Shown one piece after another: positions 9,405-18,323 of a DNA stretch of 64,000 nucleotides. Under the pieces are notes generated by a model that was not told the origin of the DNA, did no database searches, and saw only the letters and a list, made by a program, of their open reading frames with translations. Location: contig CBDESS010000001.1 of the NCBI GenBank assembly GCA_965242605.1, forward strand, positions 1,364,001-1,428,000, read 5' to 3'. Position 1 is the stretch's first letter; each line of letters opens with the position of its first letter. Origin of the DNA: JAAXHF01 sp965242605 (GTDB taxonomy: Bacteria > Desulfobacterota > Binatia > Bin18). A program made the translations under genes and the position numbers.

Positions 9405-10700
9405 ATGCACATCATGTCTTTCTCGGAACGGGAATATATCGATGTCCCGGAAAAGGCCATCATCGAAAACGGCCCGAGCTATTTCGGCATCCCTAATACA
9501 GCGTTTGACGCCAACCGCGGCGGTCAGCTCATGAACGAATACCTCGACGAGCGGGTCTATGCCGAAGAGCTGGGCTTTGACGGGGTGATGCTGAACGAAC
9601 ACCACCAGACCCCGTTCTGCGGCGGTGGGGTGATGGATGTTGAAGCCTCAATCCTGGCCCGGATCACCAACCGGGTCAAAATCGTCCTGCTCGGCAACCC
9701 CCTGCCGGTGGGAGACCCGCTGCGGCTGGCCGAAGAGCTGGCCACTATTGACATGATCTCGGGCGGGCGGCTCGTGCCCGGCTGGGTGCGCGGTGCCGGC
9801 AGCGAGCAGCTCGCCAACAACATCAACCCGGCCTACAACCGCGAGCGCTTCAACGAAGCCCACGACTTCATCAACCAGGCCTGGACCAAGCCAGGGCCGT
9901 GGCGCTACGAGGGCAAGCATTTTCACTATCGTTTCGTCAACCCCTGGCAGTTGCCGATCCAGAAGCCAGTGCCCCAACAGTGGATCCCCGGCCTCGTCAG
10001 CCCCGAAACCGTGGTGTGGTCGGCCCAGCACCGCTATCCCTATGTTGCGCTGGGCACCAACCTGGAGCCGACCATCGAGATGGTCAACCTGTACGCCGAT
10101 GTGGCCGAGCGGGAGGGCTATCAGGCCGGGCCGGAGAACTTCGGCTATCTCCAGAATGTGGTGGTGGCCGAGACCGACGAAGAGGCCGAACGCTTAGGCC
10201 GCGGCTTTGTGTACGGCGGCGGGTTTGGCTCGTTTGCCCGGCCCGAGTGGATGTTCCCGCCGGGTTACAACTCCAAGGCGGCCACCAAGCGGCTGGCCCA
10301 GGCGCTGACCGACCCGCGGACCGGAACCGAGATCATCCGCCAGACCGAGGGCAACATCAACGTCCAGGAAGTGTTGGACAGCATTGACGAGAACTACAAG
10401 AACGCCAAAGAGGCTGGCCTGATTATCGCCGGCACGCCCAAGACCGTCATTGCCAAGCTCCGGCGCATGCTTGAACAACTCCGTCCGGGCATCTTCGGCA
10501 TCTGGTACCACCACGGCCCGATGACCTTTGCGGAGCGCAAGACCTGTCTGCGGCTCTTGGGTGAAGCAGTCCTGCCGGCCATGCGCGAGATGGCCAAAGA
10601 GTTCGACCTGCCCGGTCCGTTTGAACAGCAGCCCGGTGCCCGCCGGCTGCCGGCCTCGGGCAAACGCGACCCCGTCGTGCCTGAGCTCAAGGCCGCCTAG
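9405..10700 (+). CDS. LLM-class flavin-dependent oxidoreductase
   Basis: The 431-residue protein belongs to the bacterial luciferase-like superfamily: ELGFDGVMLNEHH, KIVLLGNPLPVGDPLRLAEE and DMISGGRLVPGWVRG are typical TIM-barrel motifs of FMN- or F420-dependent monooxygenases. It likely oxidises a small organic substrate with a reduced flavin supplied by a partner reductase, which is not encoded nearby. The frame is open upstream to 9219, but the ATG at 9405 has a perfect AAGGAGG at 9391-9397. A strong terminator follows at 10741, so the gene looks monocistronic. Confidence 0.88.
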   Translation: MHIMSFSEREYIDVPEKAIIENGPSYFGIPNTAFDANRGGQLMNEYLDERVYAEELGFDGVMLNEHHQTPFCGGGVMDVEASILARITNRVKIVLLGNPLPVGDPLRLAEELATIDMISGGRLVPGWVRGAGSEQLANNINPAYNRERFNEAHDFINQAWTKPGPWRYEGKHFHYRFVNPWQLPIQKPVPQQWIPGLVSPETVVWSAQHRYPYVALGTNLEPTIEMVNLYADVAEREGYQAGPENFGYLQNVVVAETDEEAERLGRGFVYGGGFGSFARPEWMFPPGYNSKAATKRLAQALTDPRTGTEIIRQTEGNINVQEVLDSIDENYKNAKEAGLIIAGTPKTVIAKLRRMLEQLRPGIFGIWYHHGPMTFAERKTCLRLLGEAVLPAMREMAKEFDLPGPFEQQPGARRLPASGKRDPVVPELKAA

Positions 10701-10740
10701 CGTCGCTGTCCGGTTACGGACAGCTCAGCGCGGCCTGCAC

Positions 10741-10773
10741 AGCCGGAGTCTCGCCTGAGGCTCCGGCTTTTTT
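10741..10773 (+). terminator. Rho-independent terminator of the LLM gene
   Basis: AGCCGGAG pairs with CTCCGGCT over a 12-nt loop and is followed by TTTTT. This is a textbook intrinsic terminator 40 bp after the stop at 10700. Confidence 0.85.
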
Positions 10774-10844
10774 GTGGCCTGACTTCGCGTTCAGCCTCTC
10801 CCACCAGCCCAGCCGGAGGGAAATGAGCACAGGCCGGGTAGTGG

Positions 10845-11085
10845 GTGGCGGATCGTACTCGCACGTTCTGCCTTTTTCCGGGTCTCTGCGTGGTATGCCT
10901 GCTGATGCTTTCAGCCTCCGCGCAGGCGCAGCCTCCTGAGGAAGACCCACAGCGCCAAGACTATTTCGTGCAGTTGAGGGCGGAATCTGTTGCACTGGCT
11001 GCGCTCTACCGGGAACGGCAAATGAAGGGGTTCTCCGGGTCGGATGGAGAGCCGGCACGCAGGGAACGGCTCAGGCGGAGAGCCT
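10845..11085 (+). pseudogene. Possible remnant of a small secreted protein gene
   Basis: An open frame starts MADRTRTFCLFPGLCVVCLL and continues into an Ala-rich stretch ending SASAQAQPP, which reads as a signal peptide with cleavage near residue 28. It is followed by a charged helix (YFVQLRAESVALAALYRERQ). Beyond about 11085 the frame runs antisense through comM and loses protein-like character. No convincing ribosome site is visible. It may be a gene cut short at the comM border, or chance. Confidence 0.25.
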
Positions 11086-12612
11086 TCAGCCCGGCTTGCG
11101 GTCGAGCGCCCGGTACTGAATCGCTTCGGCAATGTGCGCCCCGCCGACGTGGTCCTGTCCGGCCAGGTCGGCAATCGTCCGGGCGACTTTCAGAATCCGG
11201 GTATAGGCCCGGGCGCTCAGTCCGAGCCGGGTCATGGCATTCTCCAGCAGCGTTCCACCGGCCGTGTCGGGCTGACAGAACTGGCCGATGTCCTGGCTCG
11301 TCATGTGGGCGTTGCAGAACACCCGCCGCCCGGCAAAGCGCCCGAGCTGGACCTGTCGGGCGCTGTTCACCCGCCCCCGCAGCGTGGCCGAGTCCTCAAC
11401 CGTCTGATCCTCGCTCAGCTCTTTGTACCGTACGGCCGGGACCTCAACCTGAATGTCGATCCGGTCCAGCAACGGCCCGGACACCTTGGCCCGGTAGCGC
11501 TGAATCTGCTGCGGGGTGCAGCGACACTCGTGCTGGCTGTCGCCCAGGAAGCCGCACGGGCAGGGGTTCATGGCCGAGACCAGCATGATGTTGGCCGGGT
11601 AGGTGATGGACCCCAGCGCCCGCGAGATAGTCACCTGGGCGTCTTCGAGCGGTTGGCGCAGGACCTCCAGCACGTTTTTGCGGAACTCTGGCAGTTCGTC
11701 CAGAAACAATACCCCGTGGTGGGCCAGCGAGACCTCGCCCGGCTTGGGAATCGCCCCGCCGCCGATCAGCCCGGCGTCGGAAATCGTGTGGTGCGGCGAG
11801 CGGAACGGGCGGGTGGCAACCAGGGCGCTGCCGTCCAGCAGCCCGGCAACGCTGTGGACCTTGGTGGCGTCAATCGCCTCGGCCAGGGTCATATCGGGCA
11901 GGATGGTCGGCAGGCGACGCGCCAGCATGGTTTTCCCGGCCCCGGGCGGGCCGACCAGCAGCAGATTATGCCCGCCGCTGGCAGCAACCTCAAAGGCGCG
12001 CTTGACGTGGTCCTGGCCTTTGACATCGTGAAAATCGAGCTCATAGCCGGAATGGGCGGCAAACACCTCTTCGAGGTCAACCGATTCCGGGGCAATGTCC
12101 CGCTCCTGGTTGAGAAACAGGAACGCCTCGCCGAGGCTGGCCACACCAAACACCTTGACGCCCTCAACCACCGCCGCCTCAGCCGCGTTGTCGCCGGGGA
12201 CAACGATGCCCTTGAGCCCCCGCTCCTTGGCCATGACCGCCAGGGGCAGGATGCCCTGGATGGGCTTTATCCGACCGTCCAGAGAGAGTTCTCCGAGCAG
12301 GACATACTCGGCGAGGCGGTCTTTATCCAGCCATCCCTCGGCGGCCAGGATGCCAAGGGCGATCGGCAGGTCGTAGGCCGAGCCTTCTTTTTTGATATCG
12401 GCCGGGGCGAGGTTGACGGTGATTTTACGCGAGGGAAACGCATAGCCGGAGTTTTTGATGGCCGAGCGAACGCGGTCTTTGCTCTCGCGGACCGCTCCTT
12501 CAGGCAGGCCCACGGTGGTGAACTGGGGCAAGCCGAGGGCGACATCAACTTCAACTTCTACCAACAGACCATCAATACCTGCTAATGCGCCCGACAGCGC
12601 CGTTGCCAGCAT
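11086..12612 (-). CDS. comM: YifB/ComM family Mg-chelatase-like AAA+ ATPase
   Basis: The 508-residue product has the full ComM layout. The N-terminal Lon-protease-like fold carries VEVEVDVALGLPQFTTVGLP and AVRESKDRVRSAIKNSGY. The central AAA+ domain carries Walker A GPPGAGKTMLARRLP and Walker B HHGVLFLDELPEF, followed by SAMNPCPCG. The Mg-chelatase C-terminal domain includes LSARAYTRILKVARTIADL. In competent bacteria ComM is a hexameric helicase that drives branch migration of incoming DNA during recombination. The length is normal for the family. A small coiled-coil gene lies 7 bp upstream on the same strand. Confidence 0.93.
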   Translation of the reverse strand: MLATALSGALAGIDGLLVEVEVDVALGLPQFTTVGLPEGAVRESKDRVRSAIKNSGYAFPSRKITVNLAPADIKKEGSAYDLPIALGILAAEGWLDKDRLAEYVLLGELSLDGRIKPIQGILPLAVMAKERGLKGIVVPGDNAAEAAVVEGVKVFGVASLGEAFLFLNQERDIAPESVDLEEVFAAHSGYELDFHDVKGQDHVKRAFEVAASGGHNLLLVGPPGAGKTMLARRLPTILPDMTLAEAIDATKVHSVAGLLDGSALVATRPFRSPHHTISDAGLIGGGAIPKPGEVSLAHHGVLFLDELPEFRKNVLEVLRQPLEDAQVTISRALGSITYPANIMLVSAMNPCPCGFLGDSQHECRCTPQQIQRYRAKVSGPLLDRIDIQVEVPAVRYKELSEDQTVEDSATLRGRVNSARQVQLGRFAGRRVFCNAHMTSQDIGQFCQPDTAGGTLLENAMTRLGLSARAYTRILKVARTIADLAGQDHVGGAHIAEAIQYRALDRKPG

Positions 12613-12619
12613 TGCGCAA

Positions 12620-12973
12620 CTACACCTTCTCGTATCCGTCCTTGGTCCGATTCAGCCGGCCTGTCTTTACCATATGGTAGAGCTGGGTGTAGGCTGCGGG
12701 CGGCGGTTTCCTGATCTTTTCCGTCACGTCCTGGGCGGTGAAGTGGTCCGGCAGGCTGTCAAGCACCGCGGCCCAGTCGATCCGTTTCCGGGGCGCGCCT
12801 TTGGCCAGAGCTTTGGCCGGAGCTTCGAGGGTTTGTTTTCCCAGAATCTGCACGCAGATATCAGCCTCTTCCCGTAAGGCGATTATTTCCTTTTCTTTTC
12901 TGGCAATCTCTTTTTCTAAACTGGCCAGGATTCGGGCGGCCTGTTTCTGCAACCTCACGACCCCTTCTGCCAT
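12620..12973 (-). CDS. Small coiled-coil / winged-helix-like protein
   Basis: The frame is open to 13078, but the ATG at 12973 has a GGAAAGGGGA site and removes an AT-rich, non-protein-like leader. The 117-residue product has a charged coiled coil (LASLEKEIARKEKEIIALRE, about residues 15-45). A C-terminal part resembles a small winged helix (LPDHFTAQDVTEKI, then TQLYHMVKTGRLNRTKDGYE). I do not recognise a named family. It sits directly upstream of comM on the same strand and may be cotranscribed. A DNA-binding role is inferred from the fold impression only. Confidence 0.65.
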   Translation of the reverse strand: MAEGVVRLQKQAARILASLEKEIARKEKEIIALREEADICVQILGKQTLEAPAKALAKGAPRKRIDWAAVLDSLPDHFTAQDVTEKIRKPPPAAYTQLYHMVKTGRLNRTKDGYEKV

Positions 12974-13189
12974 ATGTCTTTCCCCTTTCCATCTGGTTTG
13001 GCACTCAAGCAGGTTCCAAGACCGTTTACTGGAAAGCAGTACAGAAATCAATAGATTATTAAGGCGAAAAGTACGCACCGCATTTTCATACCAGCATTTT
13101 CATACTTGGCGCGCGCCGCATTGCAGAGGTGTTATATTGTATGGAATACTTGCCCGGCTGGACAGGCATGAAGCAAGGAGGATGGATGT

Positions 13190-14137
13190 ATGTCGAGACT
13201 GGGGATTGTTGCCGCAAACATGGCGGGTCTCAGCTTCAGCGAGTTGCGAGACCTGGCCCGTCATGCCGAGTCGGCCGGGTTTGAGGCAATTTTTTCGCCG
13301 GAGTTTATGAACGACTCCCTTATCAACTGCCAGATCATGGCCCAAGCAAGCACAAACATTAAGGTCGGCACCTGGATCGCCAATATCTACCTGCGCCATC
13401 CCGCCCTGTGTGCCCAGACCGCAGTCGCTATTGACGACACCTCAAAAGGGCGTCTGATTCTCGGCCTCGGCGTAAGCCATAGACCCATTGTTGAGGGCGT
13501 CTACCAGGAAAAAATGGAAAAGCCGCGCACTGTTCTGCGCAAGTATATCAGCACGCTGCGCGACGTGGCGGCCGGCAAAGAAATCCCCGGCATGACAATG
13601 CAGCCCCGGGCGGCCAGCTATGGCATTCCGGTCTATATCGGCGCGCTGGCCCTGGGCACGGTCCAACTCAGCGGCGAGGTGGCCGATGGGGTCATGCTCT
13701 ATCTATGCCCGACTCACCGGCTGCCGGCCGTCCTGGCCGCCCTGGAAAAAGGCGCGGCCAAAGCCGGCCGTTCGGTCACTGAGGTGGATGTGACGACCGG
13801 CCTCACCACCTGTATTCACGACGATATGGCCACCGCGATGGAGACGGCCAAACAGAGCCTGATGGTGGCCGGCGGCCTGCCGTTCTATAACACCCTGTTT
13901 CACGACAGCGGCTATGCGGACGAGGCGGCCAGCCTGCGCAAGGGTGACGGCAGCGGTTTTGTGTCAGACAGGATGGCCGATGAGCTGTGCCTGATCGGCC
14001 CACCGGCCCGCTGCCGCGAGCGATTGGCCGCGTTTCAAGAGGCCGGGATTCAGATGCCGATCTTCACCCCCTCACCGGTTGGTGGCGAGAGCTATGGAGC
14101 GGCGGTGCGCAACGCAATTGAGACATTTGCGCACTAG
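13190..14137 (+). CDS. LLM-class F420-dependent oxidoreductase
   Basis: The 315-residue protein has luciferase-like TIM-barrel features: LARHAESAGFEAIFSPEF, IKVGTWIANIYLRHPALCA and AIDDTSKGRLILGLGVSH. Members with this pattern usually use deazaflavin F420. The ATG at 13190 follows AAGGAGG by eight bases. It ends 10 bp before the convergent msrP gene. The substrate is unknown; redox conversion of an alcohol, aldehyde or imine is the usual chemistry. Confidence 0.88.
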   Translation: MSRLGIVAANMAGLSFSELRDLARHAESAGFEAIFSPEFMNDSLINCQIMAQASTNIKVGTWIANIYLRHPALCAQTAVAIDDTSKGRLILGLGVSHRPIVEGVYQEKMEKPRTVLRKYISTLRDVAAGKEIPGMTMQPRAASYGIPVYIGALALGTVQLSGEVADGVMLYLCPTHRLPAVLAALEKGAAKAGRSVTEVDVTTGLTTCIHDDMATAMETAKQSLMVAGGLPFYNTLFHDSGYADEAASLRKGDGSGFVSDRMADELCLIGPPARCRERLAAFQEAGIQMPIFTPSPVGGESYGAAVRNAIETFAH

Positions 14138-14147
14138 GCGGCAGCCT

Positions 14148-15128
14148 TCACGTCCGGTACAGACCGGCCACAAACTCTGCATACCCGTTATACGGCAGGG
14201 TCGGCCGGCGCTCGTCGGTACCGATCACCCGCTCATACGCCTGCGACCAGCGGGGATGGGGTACTGCCGGGTTGACGTTGGCCACAAAGTCGTACTCCCA
14301 CGGAATGAGAGACGACCAGAAGGTGCCCGGCCGCTCCGCGGTGAACTCGACCCGCACGATCGACTTGATGCTCTTATAGCCGTACTTCCAGGGTACGACG
14401 AGTCGAATCGGCGCGCCGTGCTGCTTGGTCAACTCGTGGCCGTAGATGCCGGTCACGAAGAGGGCCAACTCGTTGCTGGCCTCGGCCAGGCTCAGACCCT
14501 CAAAATACGGCCAGGGGTAGCTCGTATCCCGCATTCCCGGGGCTTGGTCAAGGTTGTTGAAGGTCAGCATACGCATGAATCGTGCCGAGGACAGGGGCTT
14601 GACCAGATCGAGAAAAGCCGTGATCGGAAACCCCGTCCAGGGCACAGCCATGGACCAGGCTTCAACACACCGGTGGCGGTACAGCCGTTCTTCAAGCGGC
14701 ATGAGGCGGACCAGCTCATCAATATCCAGGGTCTGGGGTTTCTCGACCAAGCCGGCCACCTCGATTTGCCACGGGCGGGTTTGAAAATTGGACACCAGAC
14801 GGGCGACATGTTCTTTGCGGGGCGAGAACTCGTAGAAATTATTATAGGTAGCGGCAACAGTTTCTCTGGTCAGCGGCCGGTCCAGCGTATAGCGCTCAGA
14901 GCGTTTGGCCGGATACCGGTCGGCGGTCGGGCTGGGCGCGGGCAGACCCCGCAGCGCGCCCAGCCCGGCGGCGGTCCGGCTCTCGGCCCGGCTCTCACAC
15001 CCGAGGCCAAGCGTGCTCAGGCCGGTGATACCCAAGGCGTAGAGAAATCTGCGTCGGTTGAAATACACGGCTTCCGGGGTGGCCAGGCGCTGCGGCATCT
15101 CCCAGCCGCGGCGAGAACGAATCAGCAT
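14148..15128 (-). CDS. msrP: Protein-methionine-sulfoxide reductase catalytic subunit MsrP
   Basis: The 326-residue product has a twin-arginine signal (FNRRRFLYALGITGLSTLGL) and the sulfite-oxidase-fold molybdopterin domain. The Mo-ligating Cys is in YRHRCVEAWSM; PWTGFPI and GAPIRLVVPWKYGYKSIKS complete the family pattern. The enzyme is exported folded with its cofactor and reduces methionine sulfoxide in periplasmic proteins. Its usual haem membrane partner MsrQ is not adjacent; the nearest small membrane protein (30.2 kb) is of a different family. The start has AGGAGG a few bases upstream. Confidence 0.92.
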   Translation of the reverse strand: MLIRSRRGWEMPQRLATPEAVYFNRRRFLYALGITGLSTLGLGCESRAESRTAAGLGALRGLPAPSPTADRYPAKRSERYTLDRPLTRETVAATYNNFYEFSPRKEHVARLVSNFQTRPWQIEVAGLVEKPQTLDIDELVRLMPLEERLYRHRCVEAWSMAVPWTGFPITAFLDLVKPLSSARFMRMLTFNNLDQAPGMRDTSYPWPYFEGLSLAEASNELALFVTGIYGHELTKQHGAPIRLVVPWKYGYKSIKSIVRVEFTAERPGTFWSSLIPWEYDFVANVNPAVPHPRWSQAYERVIGTDERRPTLPYNGYAEFVAGLYRT

Positions 15129-15328
15129 GGTCGTATTCCTCCTCTCGCATGTCTGTATTCAAAATGGATAGAGGCCAGAAGTCAACCGAAGGCAAAACAG
15201 AATTATGGCTCAAACTTGCCGCCCTCCCCGCCAGAGGCTGGGCATGGAGCGGTCCGCCATGATAAGGAAGATTCTGGAGTTGCCGGTATGGGAGAACACC
15301 GGCCCTCTTTCAGGAAAGGAGGAACGAG

Positions 15329-15922
15329 ATGAAAACGCTGATGACCTGCCTCGTGGCCCTGGCCCTGCTCGCCCCCGTCGCCACCAGGGCCCCGGCCACG
15401 ACCGTGCTCGCGACCTCATTCCCCACCCTGGTCCAAGAGGCCGACCTCGTAGTCGTGGGCACAGCCCAAGCCATCCACCAGGAGTGGGACGAAGCCACAG
15501 AAACCCCGTACACCCTGGTAACCTTTACCGACCTCGACCTGCTCAAAGGCCGCCACCGCCACCCTGCCCTGACCATCCGCCTGTTAGGCGGGGCCTCGCC
15601 GGACGGAACCTCACTCCAGATCGCCGGGGTCCCTTCCTTTGCTCTCGGCGAGCGGTCGATCCTGTTCGTCACTGGCCACGGCTACTACGCCATTCCGTTC
15701 GTGGGTCTGTGGCAGGGCGTATTCCGGGTGGTGCGGGACCCGGGCAGCGAGACGGAAACCGTGTACACGCACGACATGCGGCCCCTGACCAGCCTGCCGG
15801 CAGGTGCTGGCGAGCTGGTGCACGACGGCCAGTCTGTGCAGACCTTACGTCAGGCGGCCGCCTCACCCATGACCTTGGAGGCCTTTGCGGCGGCTGTCGC
15901 AAAGGAGGCAGCCCATGACTAA
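15329..15922 (+). CDS. Secreted protein of unknown function, matrixin partner
   Basis: The 197-residue product has a Sec signal peptide (MKTLMTCLVALALLAPVATR) and an exported domain with TLVQEADLVVVGTAQAIHQE, VTFTDLDLLKGR, LGERSILFVTGHG and FVGLWQGVFRVV. I do not know a named family. The start has AAAGGAGG upstream. The stop overlaps the start of the metalloprotease gene by 8 bp (ATGACTAA), so the two are probably translationally coupled and may work together, for instance as substrate, inhibitor or chaperone of the protease. Confidence 0.75.
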   Translation: MKTLMTCLVALALLAPVATRAPATTVLATSFPTLVQEADLVVVGTAQAIHQEWDEATETPYTLVTFTDLDLLKGRHRHPALTIRLLGGASPDGTSLQIAGVPSFALGERSILFVTGHGYYAIPFVGLWQGVFRVVRDPGSETETVYTHDMRPLTSLPAGAGELVHDGQSVQTLRQAAASPMTLEAFAAAVAKEAAHD

Positions 15923-16970
15923 GCGCAGGATGGTGGCGATAGTCGGGCTCATCCTGCTTGCCACGGGCGGGGGAAGTGAGGCATTTGTGCAGGTATGGTA
16001 TCGGAGCCCGAAAACAGCGGCTCTGGTTGTCAACCCGATAGAAGGAAGGTGGTTTCCCGAGGTACAAAAGGCAGCCAGTGCCTGGAATAGTGCGGGATCG
16101 CAGTTCTCTTTTACCACCAGGCTGGAAAGCAGCTTTTCTTCTTTATGCGCACGAGACGGAATCAACAGCATAGGATTCCGGCAAACTCATTGCAATGGTC
16201 AGAGGTTGGGGCCGCGAGTGCTTGCTGCCACCCTTTCTCATGTCTTACCGACCGGCCAGTCCATAGAGTCGGATATCCTCTTCAATATCGACCTTCCATG
16301 GGCCGCGTATGACGGCCCGTACCGGGACTCGCCCAAGGACTTCCGGCGTGTCCTGCTCCACGAACTTGGCCACGTCCTGGGACTGGATCATCCCGATGAG
16401 TATGGCCAGACACAGCCGGCAATCATGCAGAGCTTCATAAGCCATCTCTTCACCCTCCAGCCGGATGACTTTGCCGGGATTCAGGCGATCTATGGCCGCA
16501 AGCAGTCGGCCCCCGCTCCGGCTCCCCGCCCTGTTCCGGCTCCCCGCCCCGCTCCCCGATTCTTTTTGGAAAACCCTCACGCCAACGCCTTCAAGAGCGG
16601 GATCGGCCTCATCTCCGGCTGGGTCTGTCGCGCAAGGACGGTCGAGGTACGGATTGATAATCAGCCGAAGATGCGGCTGGTGTATGGAACGCCTCGGAGT
16701 GACACCCGGGCAGTGTGCGGGGATATCAACACCGGCTTTGGGACGCTGGTGAACTGGAACCTGTTTGGGAACGGTGCGCATACCCTCCGCTTGTATGTTG
16801 ACGGGAGAGCCGTCCGGGCTGTCCGGTTTACCGTTACCACGCTTGGGGAGGAGTTTGTACGCGGACTCCAGGGGTCCTATATTGTGCCGGACTTCCCCCG
16901 TGTTGGCCGGGAAACCTCCATCCGTTGGGAAGAGAGTTCTCAGAACTTTGTTATTGATGGGATGCGGTAA
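15915..16970 (+). CDS. Secreted matrixin-type zinc metalloprotease with C-terminal Cys module
   Basis: The 351-residue product starts at the ATG at 15915, which has AAAGGAGG inside the preceding gene; a longer frame to 15885 lacks this. After a signal peptide (VAIVGLILLATGGGSEA), the catalytic domain contains HELGHVLGLDH at residues 149-159, a metzincin zinc site with its third His, and a downstream Met in AIMQS as Met-turn. A Pro/Ala linker leads to a module of about 130 residues (FLENP, KSGIGLISGWVC, GFGTLVNWNLFG, FTVTTLGEEFVRG, SSQNFVI). That module also ends both beta-helix proteins at 2-8.8 kb. It is probably a secreted protease; the module may anchor or sort the protein. Confidence 0.88.
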   Translation: MTKRRMVAIVGLILLATGGGSEAFVQVWYRSPKTAALVVNPIEGRWFPEVQKAASAWNSAGSQFSFTTRLESSFSSLCARDGINSIGFRQTHCNGQRLGPRVLAATLSHVLPTGQSIESDILFNIDLPWAAYDGPYRDSPKDFRRVLLHELGHVLGLDHPDEYGQTQPAIMQSFISHLFTLQPDDFAGIQAIYGRKQSAPAPAPRPVPAPRPAPRFFLENPHANAFKSGIGLISGWVCRARTVEVRIDNQPKMRLVYGTPRSDTRAVCGDINTGFGTLVNWNLFGNGAHTLRLYVDGRAVRAVRFTVTTLGEEFVRGLQGSYIVPDFPRVGRETSIRWEESSQNFVIDGMR

Positions 16971-17073
16971 GAGATGTTGAATGGAGTTACTCCGCTGGCG
17001 ATCTGCACTGCCCTGGATGCAGGGAGAGGCCGCCAACATGGCATAGGTGTCACCTTCAGCGGGCCGGGCTTCA

Positions 17074-18309
17074 TCACACAAACATGTCAAAGGGCTCAAA
17101 CTCGCCCCGCAGCAGCGAGGCCGGGTCAGGATAGCCCAGCCAGCCTGTGATCAGGCTGGCGTACACCCGCCGGAATTCGGTGGTGTAGCGCAGGTTGCCG
17201 TCATCGAGGTCGGTCAGGCCGGGTGGGCGGCCGTACAGGCCGCCTTTGACCCGGTCGCCGAGCACAAACACCGGGGTGGCCGTGCCGTGGTCGGTGCCCT
17301 TGCTGGCGTTCTCCGGGACGCGACGGCCGAACTCGGTAAAGACCATGACGGTGACATCCCGGCCCCGGCCGAGCCGGCCGAGGTCTTCAAGAAAGGCCCG
17401 GAGTGCGTCCGAGGCATAGGTCAGAATCCGGGCGTGCAGGTCGAGCTGGTGGACATGGGTGTCAAACACGTTGCCGGCATAACTGACATAGTACAGGCGG
17501 GCCGGCATGGCGGCGCTGATCAGTGCGGCGACTTTGCGCAGGTCCAGCCCCAAACCGGCCGAGCGGGCACCGTAATCGACCGGGGTGTGGTAGTCGGCCC
17601 AGGCCTGGCGGACAAAGGCGGCGCTGTGGGTGGCGTTTTCCACCAGGCCATTCAGAAAGGCGAGCGAGGCGTTGGGGGTCGGCCGGCGCTGGCTTAAGCG
17701 CTGAAAGACAGCCTGCTGTTGATACAGCCCGCTGCGTGAAAAGTGCTCCGGGTCGTAAAAGACCAGCGGCGAGTGATGCCGGCTGCGCACTGCCGGCGAT
17801 TGGGTGGTGGCGATATTGACCAAGTAGTTACGTCTGCCCTGCGGGTCTGTGGCGTCGGCCAGACGGCCGAGCCAGCCGAGTTTTTCGCCCGTATGGGGAA
17901 TGCCGGTGTGCCAGAAGCCCATGGACGAGAAGTGGGACAGGCGCGGCTTGTCATACCCGCAGCCATGCACAATGGCGAGTTTGCCGTCCCCGTAGAGCCG
18001 CTCAAAGCCGGACAGGGCGGGATGAAAGCCGAAATGATCGTCAATGGTGCGCAGGCTCCTGGCCGGAATGCCGAGCGTGGGGCGGAGTTGGTAGTATCTG
18101 TCGTCGCCATACGGGACAAGCGTATTCAAGCCGTCATTGCCGCCTGACAGTTCAACCACGACCAAAATGCGATCGAGGTGTGGCCGGCGGGAGGAATCGG
18201 CCCAGGCCGCCAGCGGGCGGTTGAGGGCTCCCAGACCAAGGCCCAGGCCGCACGCGCCGGCCCGCAGCGCCTCACGACGGGTAAAGAAACGATTGAACGT
18301 GGCAGACAT
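17074..18309 (-). CDS. DUF1501 domain-containing exported protein
   Basis: The 411-residue product has a twin-arginine signal (FTRREALRAGACGLGLGLGA) and the DUF1501 pattern: VVVELSGGNDGLNTLVPYGD, GYDKPRLSHFSSMGFWHTG and VMVFTEFGRRVPENASKGTD with GTATPVFVLG. The fold is alkaline-phosphatase/sulfatase-like; the biochemical role is not established. It starts 14 bp after the DUF1800 gene on the same strand, the usual arrangement of this pair. Confidence 0.9.
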   Translation of the reverse strand: MSATFNRFFTRREALRAGACGLGLGLGALNRPLAAWADSSRRPHLDRILVVVELSGGNDGLNTLVPYGDDRYYQLRPTLGIPARSLRTIDDHFGFHPALSGFERLYGDGKLAIVHGCGYDKPRLSHFSSMGFWHTGIPHTGEKLGWLGRLADATDPQGRRNYLVNIATTQSPAVRSRHHSPLVFYDPEHFSRSGLYQQQAVFQRLSQRRPTPNASLAFLNGLVENATHSAAFVRQAWADYHTPVDYGARSAGLGLDLRKVAALISAAMPARLYYVSYAGNVFDTHVHQLDLHARILTYASDALRAFLEDLGRLGRGRDVTVMVFTEFGRRVPENASKGTDHGTATPVFVLGDRVKGGLYGRPPGLTDLDDGNLRYTTEFRRVYASLITGWLGYPDPASLLRGEFEPFDMFV

Positions 18310-18323
18310 GGACAGCTTCCCCC

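Noticed and set aside
11044..12585. 513-codon plus-strand open frame
   Set aside because: It is the exact antisense of comM, whose Walker and chelatase motifs are unambiguous.
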